From Delphinus delphis (Eukaryota; Chordata; Mammalia; Artiodactyla; Delphinidae), in contig NC_082701.1 of NCBI RefSeq assembly GCF_949987515.2, positions 35,109,755 through 35,173,754 on the forward strand: DNA of 64,000 nt. The letters are read 5' to 3'. Position 1 is the stretch's first letter. The number at the start of each line of letters is the position of its first letter. Shown here piece by piece: positions 35,191 to 45,655 of the stretch. The notes under the pieces are model-generated. The model had not been told where the DNA came from, searched no databases, and worked only from the letters and a program-made list of their open reading frames with translations. The position numbers and the translations under genes were made by a program.

Positions 35191-35524
35191 GGTGTAATGC
35201 TCCCAGGGAAGTTAAAATGTCTCCATCAACTTTTCTCTGGATATTTTTTTAAAATTTTCTTTTATCTTCCTTTTTTTCTATTTTTATTTTATCCTTTCTT
35301 TCTTTATTTTAGCCTGAGTGTGTAATTAAAAGGATATTTGTTATAGTTCAACTGGTAATTCTAGATATTTTGCAACAGGTGGTGTTTCAGGAAGTTTTTA
35401 ATTCTCCATATTTCCATAATGATAATTTATATTTTCACATAAATTATATAATGTTTTAGGACATTTTAGGGATCACGTAGACGTTAGGAAATACAAGAAA
35501 AGCACCACTATCTGGGAAGGCTTA
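35191..35524. other. AT-rich intergenic DNA
   Basis: Pyrimidine-rich to about 35320, then AT-rich. No gene or repeat was named. Confidence 0.5.
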
Positions 35525-35577
35525 GCTTTTTCATTTTATCTTATCTGTAAAATGAAGCTGATATTAATGCCTATCAC
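35525..35577 (+). repeat. MIR SINE, left part (split by L1)
   Basis: 'ttatcttatctgtaaaatg' followed by 'aagctgatattaatgcct' matches the MIR core (ctcatctgtaaaatgggg, ataataatagtacct). The match stops where the L1 3' end begins and resumes at about 42200 beyond the L1. Confidence 0.7.
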
Positions 35578-35655
35578 TTTTTTATTTAATTGAAGTAAGA
35601 CTGACTTATAATATTATATTAGTTACAGGTGTAAAGCATATTGATTCAAGTTTCC

Positions 35656-35691
35656 AAAAATTGAATTTTTCAATTCAAAAATTCAATTTTT
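35656..35691. repeat. Perfect 15-bp inverted repeat (hairpin)
   Basis: aaaaattgaattttt at 35656-35670 is the exact reverse complement of aaaaattcaattttt at 35677-35691, with the 6-nt spacer caattc. It lies in the L1 3' UTR, and the other L1 copies here do not show such a duplication at the equivalent place. Confidence 0.9.
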
Positions 35692-35788
35692 ATACATTAC
35701 AAAGTGATCACCCCAATAAGTCTAATTACCATCTGTCAGCATACAAAGTTACTACAATACTATTGACTATATTCCCTATGCTATACAT

Positions 35789-36009
35789 CAGCAGTCCCCA
35801 ACATTTTTGGCATCAGGGGCCAGATTAATGGAAGATAATTTTTTCACGAATGGGGGTGAGGTGGGTTGCTTCAGGCAGTAATGCGAGTGATGGGGAGTGA
35901 CAGATGAAGCTTCACTTGCTCACCTGCCACTCATCTCCTACTGTGTGGCCTGGTTCCTAACAAGCAGCAGATAGGTACCAGTCCCCAGTCCAGGGGTTGG
36001 GGACACCTT
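35789..36009. mobile_element. Nonautonomous hAT-type DNA transposon inside L1 3' UTR
   Basis: It starts cagcagtccccaac and ends gttggggacacctt, i.e. inverted ends built on TCCCCAAC / GTTGGGGA. It is flanked by 8-bp sequences ctatacat (35781-35788) and ctgtacgt (36010-36017), a target duplication with two differences. The 8-bp size is characteristic of hAT elements. Internally 'catcaggggccagattaatgg' (split by decay), 'agatgaagcttcacttgctc' and 'gtggcctggttcctaacaag' match a common mammalian nonautonomous family. Confidence 0.85.
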
Positions 36010-36318
36010 CTGTACGTTACATACTCTTGACTTATTTATTTTGTAACTGGGAGTTTGTACTGTTTAATCCCCTCCATCTGTTTTGCCTATCCTCCCAGAA
36101 CCCTTCTCTCTGGCAACCACCAGTGTGTTTTCTGTATCTATGAGTTTGTTTTATGTTTGTTTTGTTTTTAATATTCCACATATAACTGAAATAATCCAGT
36201 ATATGAGTTTGTCCATCTGACTTAATTCACTTAACATAATACCTTCTAGATCCATCCATGTTGTCACAAAGGCAAGATATTATTCTTTGCATGGCTGAGT
36301 AATATTCCACTGTATATT

Positions 36319-36412
36319 CATATATATATATATATATATATGTATATTCCATTCTATATTTATATATATGTGTGTGTGTGTGTGTGTATATATATACATA
36401 TACACCACAATT
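36319..36412. repeat. Compound (TA)n(TG)n(TA)n microsatellite
   Basis: Alternating TA and TG dinucleotide runs with short interruptions, expanded inside the C-terminal ORF2 region of the old L1. Confidence 0.9.
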
Positions 36413-36870
36413 TCTCTATTCATTCATTCATTTATCAATGGACACAGGTTGTTTCCATATGTTGCTGTTGTAAATAATGCTGTAATGAATATAGTGGTGC
36501 ATGTATCTTTTTAAATTAGAATTAGTGTTTTTGTTCTCTTCAGGTAAATATCCAGAAGTGAAATTGGTAGATCATATATATGGAAATTCTATTTTTCATT
36601 TTTTAAGGAACCTCCATATAGTTTTCCATAGTGGCTGCACCAATTTATAATCCCAATAGTGCACAAGTGTGCATTTTTCTCCCCATTCTCTTCAACACAT
36701 ATTATTTGTTGTCTTCTTGATGATAGCTACTCTGACTGATATGAGGTTGTATCTCATTGTGGTTTTGTTTTTCATTTCCGTGAGGATTAGTGATGTTGGG
36801 CATTTCTTCATGTGTCTGATGGCCTTCTGTAAGTCTTATTGGGAAAAATGTCTATTTAGGTCCTCTGCCC

Positions 36871-37088
36871 TTTTTTTTTTTTTTTTTTTTTTTTGCAGTA
36901 TGCGGGCCTCTCACTGTTGTGGCCTCTCCCCCATGGTGGAGTACAGGCTCCAGACGCACAGGCTCAGCGGCCATGGCTCACAGGCCCAGCTGCTCCATGG
37001 CATGTGGGATCTTCCTGGACTGGGGCATGAACTTGTGTCCCCTGCATCGGCAGGCAGACTCTCAACCACTGTGCCACCAGGAAAGCCC
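36871..37088 (-). mobile_element. CHR-type SINE inserted in L1
   Basis: The long T run (36871-36894) is the reversed A tail, followed by gcagtatgcgggcctctcac and the rest of the CHR body to the 5' end near 37088. Target-site duplication: cctctgccc at 36862-36870 and 37089-37097. This places the SINE insertion after that of the host L1. Confidence 0.95.
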
Positions 37089-40051
37089 CCTCTGCCCATT
37101 TTGAATTGGATTGTTAGGATATTTTTTGATATTGAGTTGTATGAGTTCTTCAAATATTTTGGATATTAACCCAAAATATCCAATTAACCACTTATTGGAC
37201 GTCTCATTTACAACATTTTTTTTCCTATTCAGTAAGCTGCCTTTTTTGTTTTGTTGATGGTTTCCTTTGCTGTGAAAAAGCTTTTTAGTTTGATGTAGCC
37301 CATTTGTTTGTTTTTGCTTTTTGTTGCCCATGCCTGAAGAGACATATCCAAAAAACTGGTGTCAAAGAGCATAGTGTCTATGTTTTATTATAAGAGTTTT
37401 ATGGTTTCAGTTCTTACATTTAAGACTTTAATCCATTTTGACTTTATTTTTGTATTTGGTCTAAAAATGTGGTCTAATTTCATTCTTCTGCATGCAGGTG
37501 TCCAATCTTCCCAATACCATTTATTGAAGAGACTGTCTTTTCCCCCTTGTTTAATCTTGCCTCCTTTGTCTTAAATTAATTGACCACGTAGGTGTGGATT
37601 ATTTTAGGGCTCTCTTTTCTAGCCCATTGTTATGTGTCTCTGTTTTTGTGCCAGTACCATACTATTTTTTACTATGGCTTTGTAGCATAGATTGAAATAA
37701 AAGCCTGTGATATATCCAGCTTTATTCTTTCTCAAGATTGCTTTGGCTATTCTAGGTCTTTTGTGGTTCCATACAAATTATAGATTATTTTTTTCTAGTC
37801 CTATAAAATGCTATGGGGCACTTTGATAGGGATTGCATTGAATTAGTAGACTGTTTTGGGTAGTGTGGACATTTTAACAGTATTAATTCTTCCAATCCAT
37901 GATCATGGAATATTTTTTTTTATTTATTTGTGTCATCTTCAATTTCTTTCATCAATATTTTATGAATACATCAATGTTTTCAGAATACAGATCTTTTATC
38001 ACCTTGGTTAAATTTATTCCTAGGCATTTTATTTATTTATTTTTTTGATGCAATTGTAAGTGGAATTGCTTTCTTAAATTCTCTTAGTATTTATCATAAA
38101 TGTTGAATATTTTGTCAAGTGTTCAATGGATGTTGAATTTTGTGAAATACTTTTTATGAATCTATTGAAATGATCATATGATTTTTATCCCTCATTTTTG
38201 ATAATGTGTTGTATCTCACTGATTGATATGCAGATATTGAACCATCTTTGCATCCCATGAATAAATCACCCTTTATCATGGCACATCATCCTATAAATGT
38301 ACTATTGAATTTTGTTTTCTAATATTTTATTGACAATTTCTTCATCTATGTTCATCAGGGATATTAGCTTATTTCTATCTCTTTTTTTGTAGTGTCTTTG
38401 GTGTTTGTATCAGGGTAATTCTGGCCTGGTGGTGTGAATTTGGAAGCTTTCCTTTCCTTCAATTTTTTAAAAGAGTTTGAGAAGGATAGGCATTAACTCT
38501 TCTTTAAATGTTTGGCAGAATTCACCTGTAAAGCTGTGTGGTCCCGGACTTTTTTGTTTGTTGGGAGTTTTTGGATTACAATTCAATTTTATTACTAGCA
38601 ATCAGTTTGTTTGTGCTTTCTATTTTTTCCTGATTTTGTCTTGGAAGATTGTATATTTTTAATAATTTATCCATTTCTTCTATGTTGTACAATTTGTTGG
38701 AGAATTATTATTCATAGTAGTTTATTATGATTCTTTGTTTTTCTGTGGTATCAGTTGTAACTTCTCCTCTTTCATTTCTGACTTTGAGCTCTTTCTCTTT
38801 TTTTCTTGCTGAATCCTGCTAAAGGATTTTTGATTTTGTTTATCTTTTCAAAAACCAGTTCTTAGTTTCATTGATCTTTCCTTTTAATTTTCAGTTTCTA
38901 TATTAATTATTTCTGCTATCATCTTTATTATTTCCTTCTTTATACTAATTTTGTGCTTTGCTTTTCTTTTTCTAGTTCCTTTATTTTATAGTTAGATTGC
39001 TTGAGATTTTTTTCTTGCTTCTTCAGGTAGGCTGGTATCACTATGACTTCCCTCTTAGAATACTTTTGCTGCATTCTATAGGTTTGGGAAAGTTGTGTTT
39101 CCATTTTCATTTGTCTCAAAGTATTTTTTGAATTACTCTTTGATTTATTTTTGACTCATTGGTTATTTAGTAACATGTCTTAGTTTCCATGTGCTAGTGT
39201 TTTTTCCAATTTTCTTGTGATTGATTTCTAGTTCCAAATTATTGTTGTCAGGAAAAAAATGCTTGGTATGATTTCAGTCTTCTTAAATTTATTGAGACTT
39301 ATTTTGTGGCCTCACATATGATCTGTCCTGGAGAATGTTCCATTTGCACTTGAAAAGAATGCATATTCTGCTACTTAGGGGTAGAATGTTCTTTATATAC
39401 CTATTAAGTCTACCTGGTTTAATGTTTCCTTTAAGGCCAATGTTTCCTTATTGACTTTTTGTCTGGATGATCTGTCCAATTGACGTAAGTGGTATGTTAA
39501 AGATCCCTAATAATATTACTGTTAATATTTTCTTTATTTTTGTTAATAATAACTTTAAATATTTAGATGTTTCTATGTTGGGTCCATAAACCTTTATAAA
39601 TGTTGTATCTCCTTCTTAGATTGACTCCTTTATCATTAGGTAATGTTCTTTGTCTTTTGTTACAATTTTTGTTTAAAGTCTATTTTGTCTGATATGAGTA
39701 TTGTTACCTTAGATTTCTTTTTGTTTTCATTTCCATTTTTCCATCATTTTACTTTCAGTCTCTGTGTGTCTCTATATCTGAAGTGCTTCTCTTATAGGCA
39801 GCATATAGATGGATCTTGTTTTTTCAATCCATTCAACAACCCTATGTCTTTTGATTGGAGCACTTAGTTCATTTACATTTAAAGTGGTTATTGATAAGTA
39901 TGTATTGCCATTTTGTTAATTGTTTTCTGGGTGGTTCTGTAGTTCTCTCTGCTCTTTTCTTCATCTCTTGGTATCTTCCTTTGTGGTTTGATGATTTTCT
40001 GTTTATTTTTGTGTATCTATTATAGGTTTTTGGTTTGTGGTTACCATGTGG

Positions 40052-40106
40052 TATGTATGCGTGTGTGTGTGTGTGTGTATGTGTGTGTGTGTGTGTGTGT
40101 ATGTAT
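40052..40106. repeat. (TG)n microsatellite in L1
   Basis: TG dinucleotides interrupted by TATG words, located near the ORF1/ORF2 boundary of the old L1. Confidence 0.9.
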
Positions 40107-40927
40107 TTTAAGCTGGTAGTTGCTTAAGTTTGAACACATTCTAAAAACACTGCATTTTTACTCCCCACATCCCATGTTTTGTTTTTCACATATTTTACAT
40201 ATTTTTTATTTTATATATCCCTTAACTATTTATTGTAGTTACAGCTGATTTTTAAAAAAAATTGTCTTTTAACCTTCATGCTAGCTTTTTAAGTGGCTGA
40301 TAGATTATGTCACTATATATTTACCTTTACTAGTGAGTTTTTTTCATATATTTTCTTATTTTTATTGATGGATTTCTTCCCTTTAACATTTATTCTAAGG
40401 CTAGTTTAATCCTAATGGACTCTTTTAATTTTTCATTGTCTGGGAAACTATCTCTCTTTTTAATTCTGAATGATAACCTTGCTAGGTAGAGTATTCTGGT
40501 GTGTTAGTTTTTTTTGTTTGTTTTTTGTTTCCTTCAGCACTTTAAATATATCATGCCACTCCCTTCTGGACTGCAAAGTTTCTGATGAAAAATCATCTGA
40601 TAGTTTTATGGAGGTTCTCTTGTATGTGAATAGTTGTTTTCCTCTTGCTGCCTTGAAATTATTTTTTTTCCTTAACTTTTGTCATTTTAATTGTGATTTG
40701 TCTTGGTATGTATCTCTTTGGGTTCAGCTTGGGACTCTCTGTGATTCCTAGACCTGGATATCTGTTTTCTTCTCCAGTTTAGAAAATTTTTCAGCCATAA
40801 TTTTTCAAATAAGCTTTCTGCTCCTTACTTGCTCTCCTTCTGGGCTCTCTGTATGCAAATGTTAGTAAGCTTGACATTATCTCAGAGATCCCTTAAATTA
40901 TCCTCAATTATTTTTTTTTCCTTTTTG

Positions 40928-41149
40928 TCATTCTGTTTGGGTGATTTCCAGTATTCTGTCTTCCAAATTACTGATCCATTCCTCTGTATCATCTAATCTG
41001 CTGTTGATTCCCTCTAGTTTATTTTTCACTTCAGTAATTGTATTCTTCAGTGCTGACTGTTTCTTTCTAATATTTTCTAGCTCTTCGTTGAACTTCTCAT
41101 TGTATTTCTCCATTCTTCTCCTAAGTTTGGTAAACACTTTTATGATCAA
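40928..41149 (-). pseudogene. L1 ORF1 coiled-coil remnant
   Basis: A 73-codon open piece reads MEKYNEKFNEELENIRKKQS, then KNKLEGINSRLDDTEEWISN and LEDRILEITQTE. The heptad spacing and the 'INSRLDDTEEWISNLEDR' motif are diagnostic of the L1 ORF1p coiled coil. The rest of ORF1 lies towards 40100 but is frame-broken. Confidence 0.92.
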
Positions 41150-41199
41150 TTTTGACCTCCTTTTCTGGTTAAAGCCTTGTATTTGCTTACCTCTCTTTA

Positions 41200-42185
41200 A
41201 TTAGGGCTTTTCTTAAAGTCTTATCTTATTATTTTATTTGGAATACAGTCCTCTGTCTTGTCATTTTGTTTGACTTTCTGTACTTATTTCTATGTATATG
41301 TGTTTATTTCTGTCTCTCATGTTCTTGAAGGTGTGGCCTTGTGTAGGCAACCCCTGTTTTAACTGTGTGTACCAGGGGGCTTGGCAAGCCAACTGGATCT
41401 GGATTAGGTATAGACCAGGTGCATCCGGGGGTGCACTGTATCAAGGCTACTTACCTGGACAGCTGGAGCTGGAGCAGACTTGGGCTGGGAGGGTCCCATG
41501 GTGTGTCATGTCAGGGCTGCACTAGAGGGATGGCTAGAATTAGAGTGGGTACAGGCCAAAGCCAGGGGTCCTGGTGCTACCACACCAGGGTGCCTTGGTG
41601 GGAATGCTGTAGAAGAGTCAGGTGAGGCTGGGTGGCCCTCCTTTGGGGAGTGGCTGGAGCTGATGTGGGCCAAGGGGCTGGGGTTTGCTGGGTTGGCTGT
41701 GGCAGGCTGGCCAGAGCACCTGGATTATGATCCTGCCTGCACTATCAAGGTGGAGGGAGAATGCAAAAAATAATGTTCTCTGGTGCCTCTGACCCCAGAG
41801 AGAGTTCCAGCAGTTCCTCACCCATCTGGCAGATGTTCTAAGGTTAGTATATGGATTTTCTTCATGTATTGTCTAGATACCCTTTAAGCCACTGTTTCTT
41901 GCTGTGCCCCATTGGGAGTAGGTCTTCACATGAGCCCCTCAGTGATACCCCTCTCTAATGTAGGTCACCAGAGGTGGGGTTCCCACTGATATCATGTTTT
42001 TGTCTCTCCTACTTGTCTCCATGTGGTGCCTGTATAGTTTGTTGTGCTGAAGCTGTTTAATCAGCCCTCAGTTCTTCTTCAGGAGGAATTACTTTACATG
42101 TAGGTGTAAATAGAGTGTATTTGTGGGAAGAGTTAAGTTCCGGGTCTTCCTACATTTTCATCTTGGACCAGAGCCCTAGCCCTGT
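41200..42185 (-). promoter_or_regulatory. 5' UTR of the old L1
   Basis: GC-rich sequence between the ORF1 start region and the element's 5' end. Open frames on both strands (for example 41480-41773) carry no recognisable protein and are expected in GC-rich DNA. Known role in the family: internal promoter. Activity here is very unlikely but untested. Confidence 0.65.
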
Positions 42186-42199
42186 CATTATTCCTGCCA

Positions 42200-42305
42200 C
42201 CATTTCAAGATTAAATGAGGGAATGCCTAAAGAGTACTTAGAATTGTGCCATGTATATTGTAGATACTGAATTAGTGCTGAGTATTATTATTATTATTAA
42301 CATTA
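42200..42305 (+). repeat. MIR SINE, right part (continuation of 35525-35577)
   Basis: 'caagattaaatgagggaatg', 'gtacttagaattgtgccatg' and 'ctgagtattattattatta' match the MIR 3' half in order (gaggattaaatgagttaat, gcgcttagaacagtgcctgg, attattattatt). Together with the piece left of the L1 it reconstitutes one MIR. Confidence 0.75.
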
Positions 42306-42929
42306 TTATTTAACTGTCTAGTAACTCAGGGAAAGCTTCACTGATTAGGTTTAGCTCGGAAAGAGAAATAAGAGTTAACTTGGTAAATATCAGTTATTAT
42401 TGCTTTATAAAAATGATGTACCTTTTCCTGACACCTAATTAAAATAAAATATAGTGGGTTAAAGCAATATAATTTATTATTTTTTGTGATTCTATAGGTC
42501 AAGAATTATAGCTATGGAGATTATTTGTTGTGCATGATATTTACTGGAGACAATCAACTGACAGCATTTAGTTGGCACCTAGATTGGGATAAATGCTCTA
42601 AGAAGCCTTCACTCACAAGTTAGGTGCAGTGGTGCTCCATCACATAACATCTGTCTATTCAATAACCGAGCCCAAGCTTCTTTACAGCATGGTGGCTATC
42701 TTCCTCAGAGAGTGTTCTATGAGGACAAGCTCTAATGTGCAAGAACTTATTAGACCTTAGCTTGACAATGTCTCATTGGTCAAAGAAAACTGCATGACTC
42801 ATCTAGAATCAGTGTGGGAAGGGGTTACAAAAGGATGTGAATTTTAGCTCTCTGGTTTATGTGTGACTACCAGGTAAGAATCTATCACAGTGAAGAAGGT
42901 AAAATAATGTTTCATGCACTTAGAAATGT
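42306..42929. other. Intergenic DNA, no gene seen
   Basis: Unassigned, moderately AT-rich. Nothing supports coding or RNA. Confidence 0.5.
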
Positions 42930-43600
42930 ATGTACGAGTGTTCAGAGATAGTAAAGATCAAAGAACATGAAAGAAGGACAACATTGTTAAAGGTGAAATT
43001 CAGAGAGAGTGTGGGTTATGGAGTGGAGCTAGAATACAAGGTAGGATGCACACTTTGCAAGGCTGTTAAGCATATTAAGGAACTTTCCCTTTATGCTAAG
43101 AGCAATGGGAAATCACTAATGTGTTTTAAACAGGGAAATGATAAAATTATCAATAATAAATATCACTTTTTTGTGATTTATAAAACATATTGGAGGAAAG
43201 TGAAAAGAGATTTTCTGGCTTATAGACTATTTCAGCATTTCAGGCAAGAGGCACAGTTACCTTGGTGTAGATAGAAATAGATCAATATAAGATAAATTTT
43301 GAAAGTTGTATTGAGAAGCCATAGTAAGAAAAATTAAGATCCTACTAGTTATTTCTAGCTTCTGTCTGGAATGACTAGATGGATAATATTGTTATTCAAT
43401 GAAATAAGAAATATGTGAATAGACCAAGTTTTGGTGTAAAAATATGAGTTGGATTTTGGACATGCTAATTTTAAGGTGACATTAAGTCATCTGTGTAGAG
43501 ATATTAAGTTTGAAATATGAGTTTGAAATAGATCTCAAAAGAGAAGTCTGGACGATGGATAGAATTTTGTTTCCTTTTGTATATAAATATTACCTAAAAT
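42930..43600 (+). repeat. Probable ancient mammalian repeat, unnamed
   Basis: 'ctttatgctaagagcaatgg', 'tgttttaaacagggaaatga', 'tggattttggacatgctaat' and 'taagtcatctgtgtagagat' follow the order of the same decayed family seen more extensively at 58.7-60.5 kb (gcaatgggaagcc, gagcaggggagtgacatg, ttttggacatgttgag). The 114-codon open frame at 42930-43274 falls inside it and is therefore not evidence of a gene. Confidence 0.5.
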
Positions 43601-43954
43601 GAACATAGGTAAAATTTATTTGGAAGAGAATATAAAGAAGAAATATTTCCATGAACTGGGTCTTTCCTGAAGCATTGCAACTTTAATTGCCAGGTTGAAT
43701 TGGTGCAAAACAGTCAGGGAGGGAGAGGCTTGAGTGATAAAAGAAAAGCAAGAGAATTTTGTGTTATATTGATAGAAGACAAAGGAAGAGAAAGTTTCAT
43801 CATTCTTGGTGAGAACATAATTCATCAAAAAAGTAAGCAAGATACAGATAGGAAAAAAATATATACATTTATTTCAATGCCATAAAAGCCATTGGTGACT
43901 TAAACTGAATTTTCTGATGATAGCCATGTTGGAAAGGATTGAAGTTGGAGAATT
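43601..43954. other. Intergenic DNA, no gene seen
   Basis: A/G-rich sequence without recognisable repeat or coding signal; possibly the decayed end of the preceding repeat. Confidence 0.45.
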
Positions 43955-43969
43955 AAAAGATTACTCCTT

Positions 43970-44177
43970 GGGCTTCCCTGGTGGCACAGTGGTTGAGAGT
44001 CCACCTGCCGATGCAGGGAACACACGTTCATGCCCCGGTCTGGGAGGATCCCACATGCGCAGAGCAGCTGGGCCCGTGAGCCATGGCCACTGAGCCTGCA
44101 TGTCCGGAGGCTGTGCTCCACAACGGGAGAGGCCACAACAGTGAGAGGCCCGCGTACCGCAAAAAAAAAAAAAAAAA
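43970..44177 (+). mobile_element. CHR-type SINE, first of a pair
   Basis: A complete copy: gggcttccctggtggcacag at the start, A-box-like tggcacagtgg at 43982-43992, body, gaggcccgcgtaccgc and a pure A tail. Target-site duplication aaaagattactcctt at 43955-43969 and 44174-44188, with no mismatch. The intact duplication and pure tail suggest a comparatively young insertion. Confidence 0.97.
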
Positions 44178-44270
44178 GATTACTCCTTAAACTCTTTTGA
44201 GATATTTAGCTGTGGATGAAAATAAATAAAGCAATATCTGAAAGGTATATGAATTTAAATGAGGATTTTA

Positions 44271-44483
44271 GGTCTTCCCTGGTGGCGCAGTGGTTGAGAG
44301 TCCACCTGCCAATGCAGGGGACACGGGTTCGTGCCCTGGTCCGGAGGGATCCCACATGCCGCGGAGCGGCTGGGCCCGTGAGCCATGGGCGCTGAGCCTG
44401 CGCGTCCGGAGCCTGTGCTCCGCAACGGGAGAGGCCACAGCAGTGAGAGGCCCACGTACCGCAAAACAAACAAACAAACAAAT
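44271..44483 (+). mobile_element. CHR-type SINE, second of a pair
   Basis: Same family and strand as the preceding copy. Pol III boxes are clear: A box tggcgcagtgg (44283-44293) and B box ggttcgtgccc (44326-44336). The tail is (caaa)n rather than pure A. Target-site duplication atgaggatttta at 44259-44270 and 44484-44495. Its own distinct duplication shows an independent insertion, not a tandem duplication of its neighbour. Confidence 0.97.
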
Positions 44484-44495
44484 ATGAGGATTTTA

Positions 44496-44869
44496 TTTTA
44501 TTTTTAATGGGAGGTAAAAGAGAACATTTAAAAACTGAGTTGAGGGAGTGTGTATAATTACATGAGAGATCATGTAAGTCTCCTTAAAAAAGTGAGAAAA
44601 GACTGGTACATTGTGAGTGCCAAAAAAGTGTTTTTATCAATAATGCCAATACCATTGTAAGCATTACATTAAGGAAAAAAATCTGTGAATAGAAGCTTGT
44701 TTTTGTAAGATAGAATAATGAGGATGGGTGCGGGTGTAGGTACTATGCAGATGAAGAGTTCCAATCATGTGGTTTCTATTTTCTATGTAAATTTGGATGC
44801 AAGTTTATTTACTAATAATTCAGAATAGGAGATGTAAATATTTAGGAAAGCATGAGAACATTGTTATCA
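44496..44869. other. Intergenic DNA, no gene seen
   Basis: Unassigned, A-rich. No coding or RNA signal. Confidence 0.5.
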
Positions 44870-45130
44870 TGCATTTAGTCAGTAAACATTTATTGGGCAC
44901 CTACTATATATCAAGCATTAGTCACTGGAGATATCATGATGTGTAAAACCAGATCTCTGGTAAAGTTTGATAAACACACATTAGATCAACTTAATTTTAA
45001 TTGTGATACATATTCTTGAAGGAAGGACATGCACTGCTATAAGTGTATATGACAAAAGATGTAACACAATAAAGGAGGCTGGTGAAGGTTCTGTAAGTAT
45101 GTAATATTTGAATGGAGATAAAATTAGGAG
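44870..45130 (+). repeat. Probable ancient mammalian repeat, unnamed
   Basis: 'gtcagtaaacatttattggg', 'cacctactatatatcaagca', 'ctgctataagtgtatatgac' and 'gaaggttctgtaagtatgta' keep the order of the family noted at 24.3 and 26.0 kb. A second 5' part of the same family seems to start at about 45160 ('cctaatatgtgccatatata', 'atgctaggcattggtgg'). Confidence 0.45.
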
Positions 45131-45309
45131 TTAGCAAGATGAAAATGTTTATTCAAAATCAATCCATTTTTATTTAAACAAATACATATTAAACACCTAA
45201 TATGTGCCATATATAATGCTAGGCATTGGTGGTAGAGGGGAGTGAATAAAATATCACACTATTCCAAACTCTCATGGGGCTTTTTATACAGTAAGGTGAG
45301 CAGAACTTT

Positions 45310-45655
45310 GAATTTGCTAGTTCCTCTCCTTGGAATGTTTTTCTCCCAAGTATCAACATGGCTTGTTCTCTCCCTTTCATCAAGTTTTAACCTAAATGAC
45401 ATCATTTTTAAATAAGCTTTTTCTAAATACTCTAATACTTCTTATCCTCCATTTTTCCTGTGTTTATTCACATTTACCATTTAATGTATTTTGCGAGTTT
45501 GCCTTGTTTATTGTCTGTCTCCCCTTTTAGAATGAAAGACTCATGAGAATAGGATTTTGTTGTTGTTTTACTCCCATTTGTATCTCTAATTTCAACAAAA
45601 ATGGTGGACATAGAGTGATAATCAATGAATATTTATTGGGTGAATAAAGTAATTA
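45310..45655 (+). repeat. L2 LINE 3' region
   Basis: 'ccttggaatgtttttctccc', 'tcatcaagttttaacctaaa', 'ctccccttttagaatgaaag', 'actcatgagaataggatttt' and 'aatgaatatttattgggtga' match in order the L2 3' region and its terminal tail (gcccttcccc, tgtaagctccatgagggcagg, aatatttgttgaatgaa). Confidence 0.75.

Larger units (their letters stand above)
36240..39880 (-). pseudogene. L1 ORF2 remnant with deleted RT catalytic region
   Basis: ORF2 is recognisable only by word order; open pieces are short. At about 38060-38150 the sequence passes from the segment downstream of the catalytic site directly to the segment upstream of it, so the stretch that should carry FADD (about 370 bp in the copy at 12.0-12.4 kb) is missing. 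The C-terminal part is further split by a SINE. Confidence 0.85.
35578..42185 (-). mobile_element. Old full-length L1, with nested hAT and SINE insertions
   Basis: On the minus strand the element starts near 42185 (gggctctggtccaagatg, a typical L1 5' end) and runs through a 5' UTR (about 41200-42185), ORF1 coiled coil (40928-41149), ORF2 and a 3' UTR ending at 35578 (word order 'tgaagtaagactgactta'). It splits a MIR, and the flanks attaatgcctatcac (35563-35577) and cattattcctgccac (42186-42200) look like a decayed target-site duplication. Within it lie a hAT element (35789-36009) and a CHR SINE (36871-37088). It is more diverged than the other long L1s. Confidence 0.92.

Noticed and set aside
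41480..41773. 97-codon frame rich in Gly/Trp at 41.5 kb
   Set aside because: It falls in the 5' UTR of the old L1; overlapping frames in all phases are open because of base composition.
42930..43274. 114-codon plus-strand frame as a novel gene
   Set aside because: It lies within what appears to be an ancient interspersed repeat, and no domain, splice site or promoter evidence supports it.
43982..44336. tRNA-like A and B boxes suggesting tRNA genes
   Set aside because: They are the internal Pol III promoter of tRNA-derived SINEs. No cloverleaf with acceptor stem is preserved.
43955..44495. Two near-identical ~200-bp units as a tandem or CRISPR-like array
   Set aside because: Each unit has its own different target-site duplication and an A-rich tail, which fits independent SINE insertions. 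A CRISPR array would not occur in mammalian DNA.
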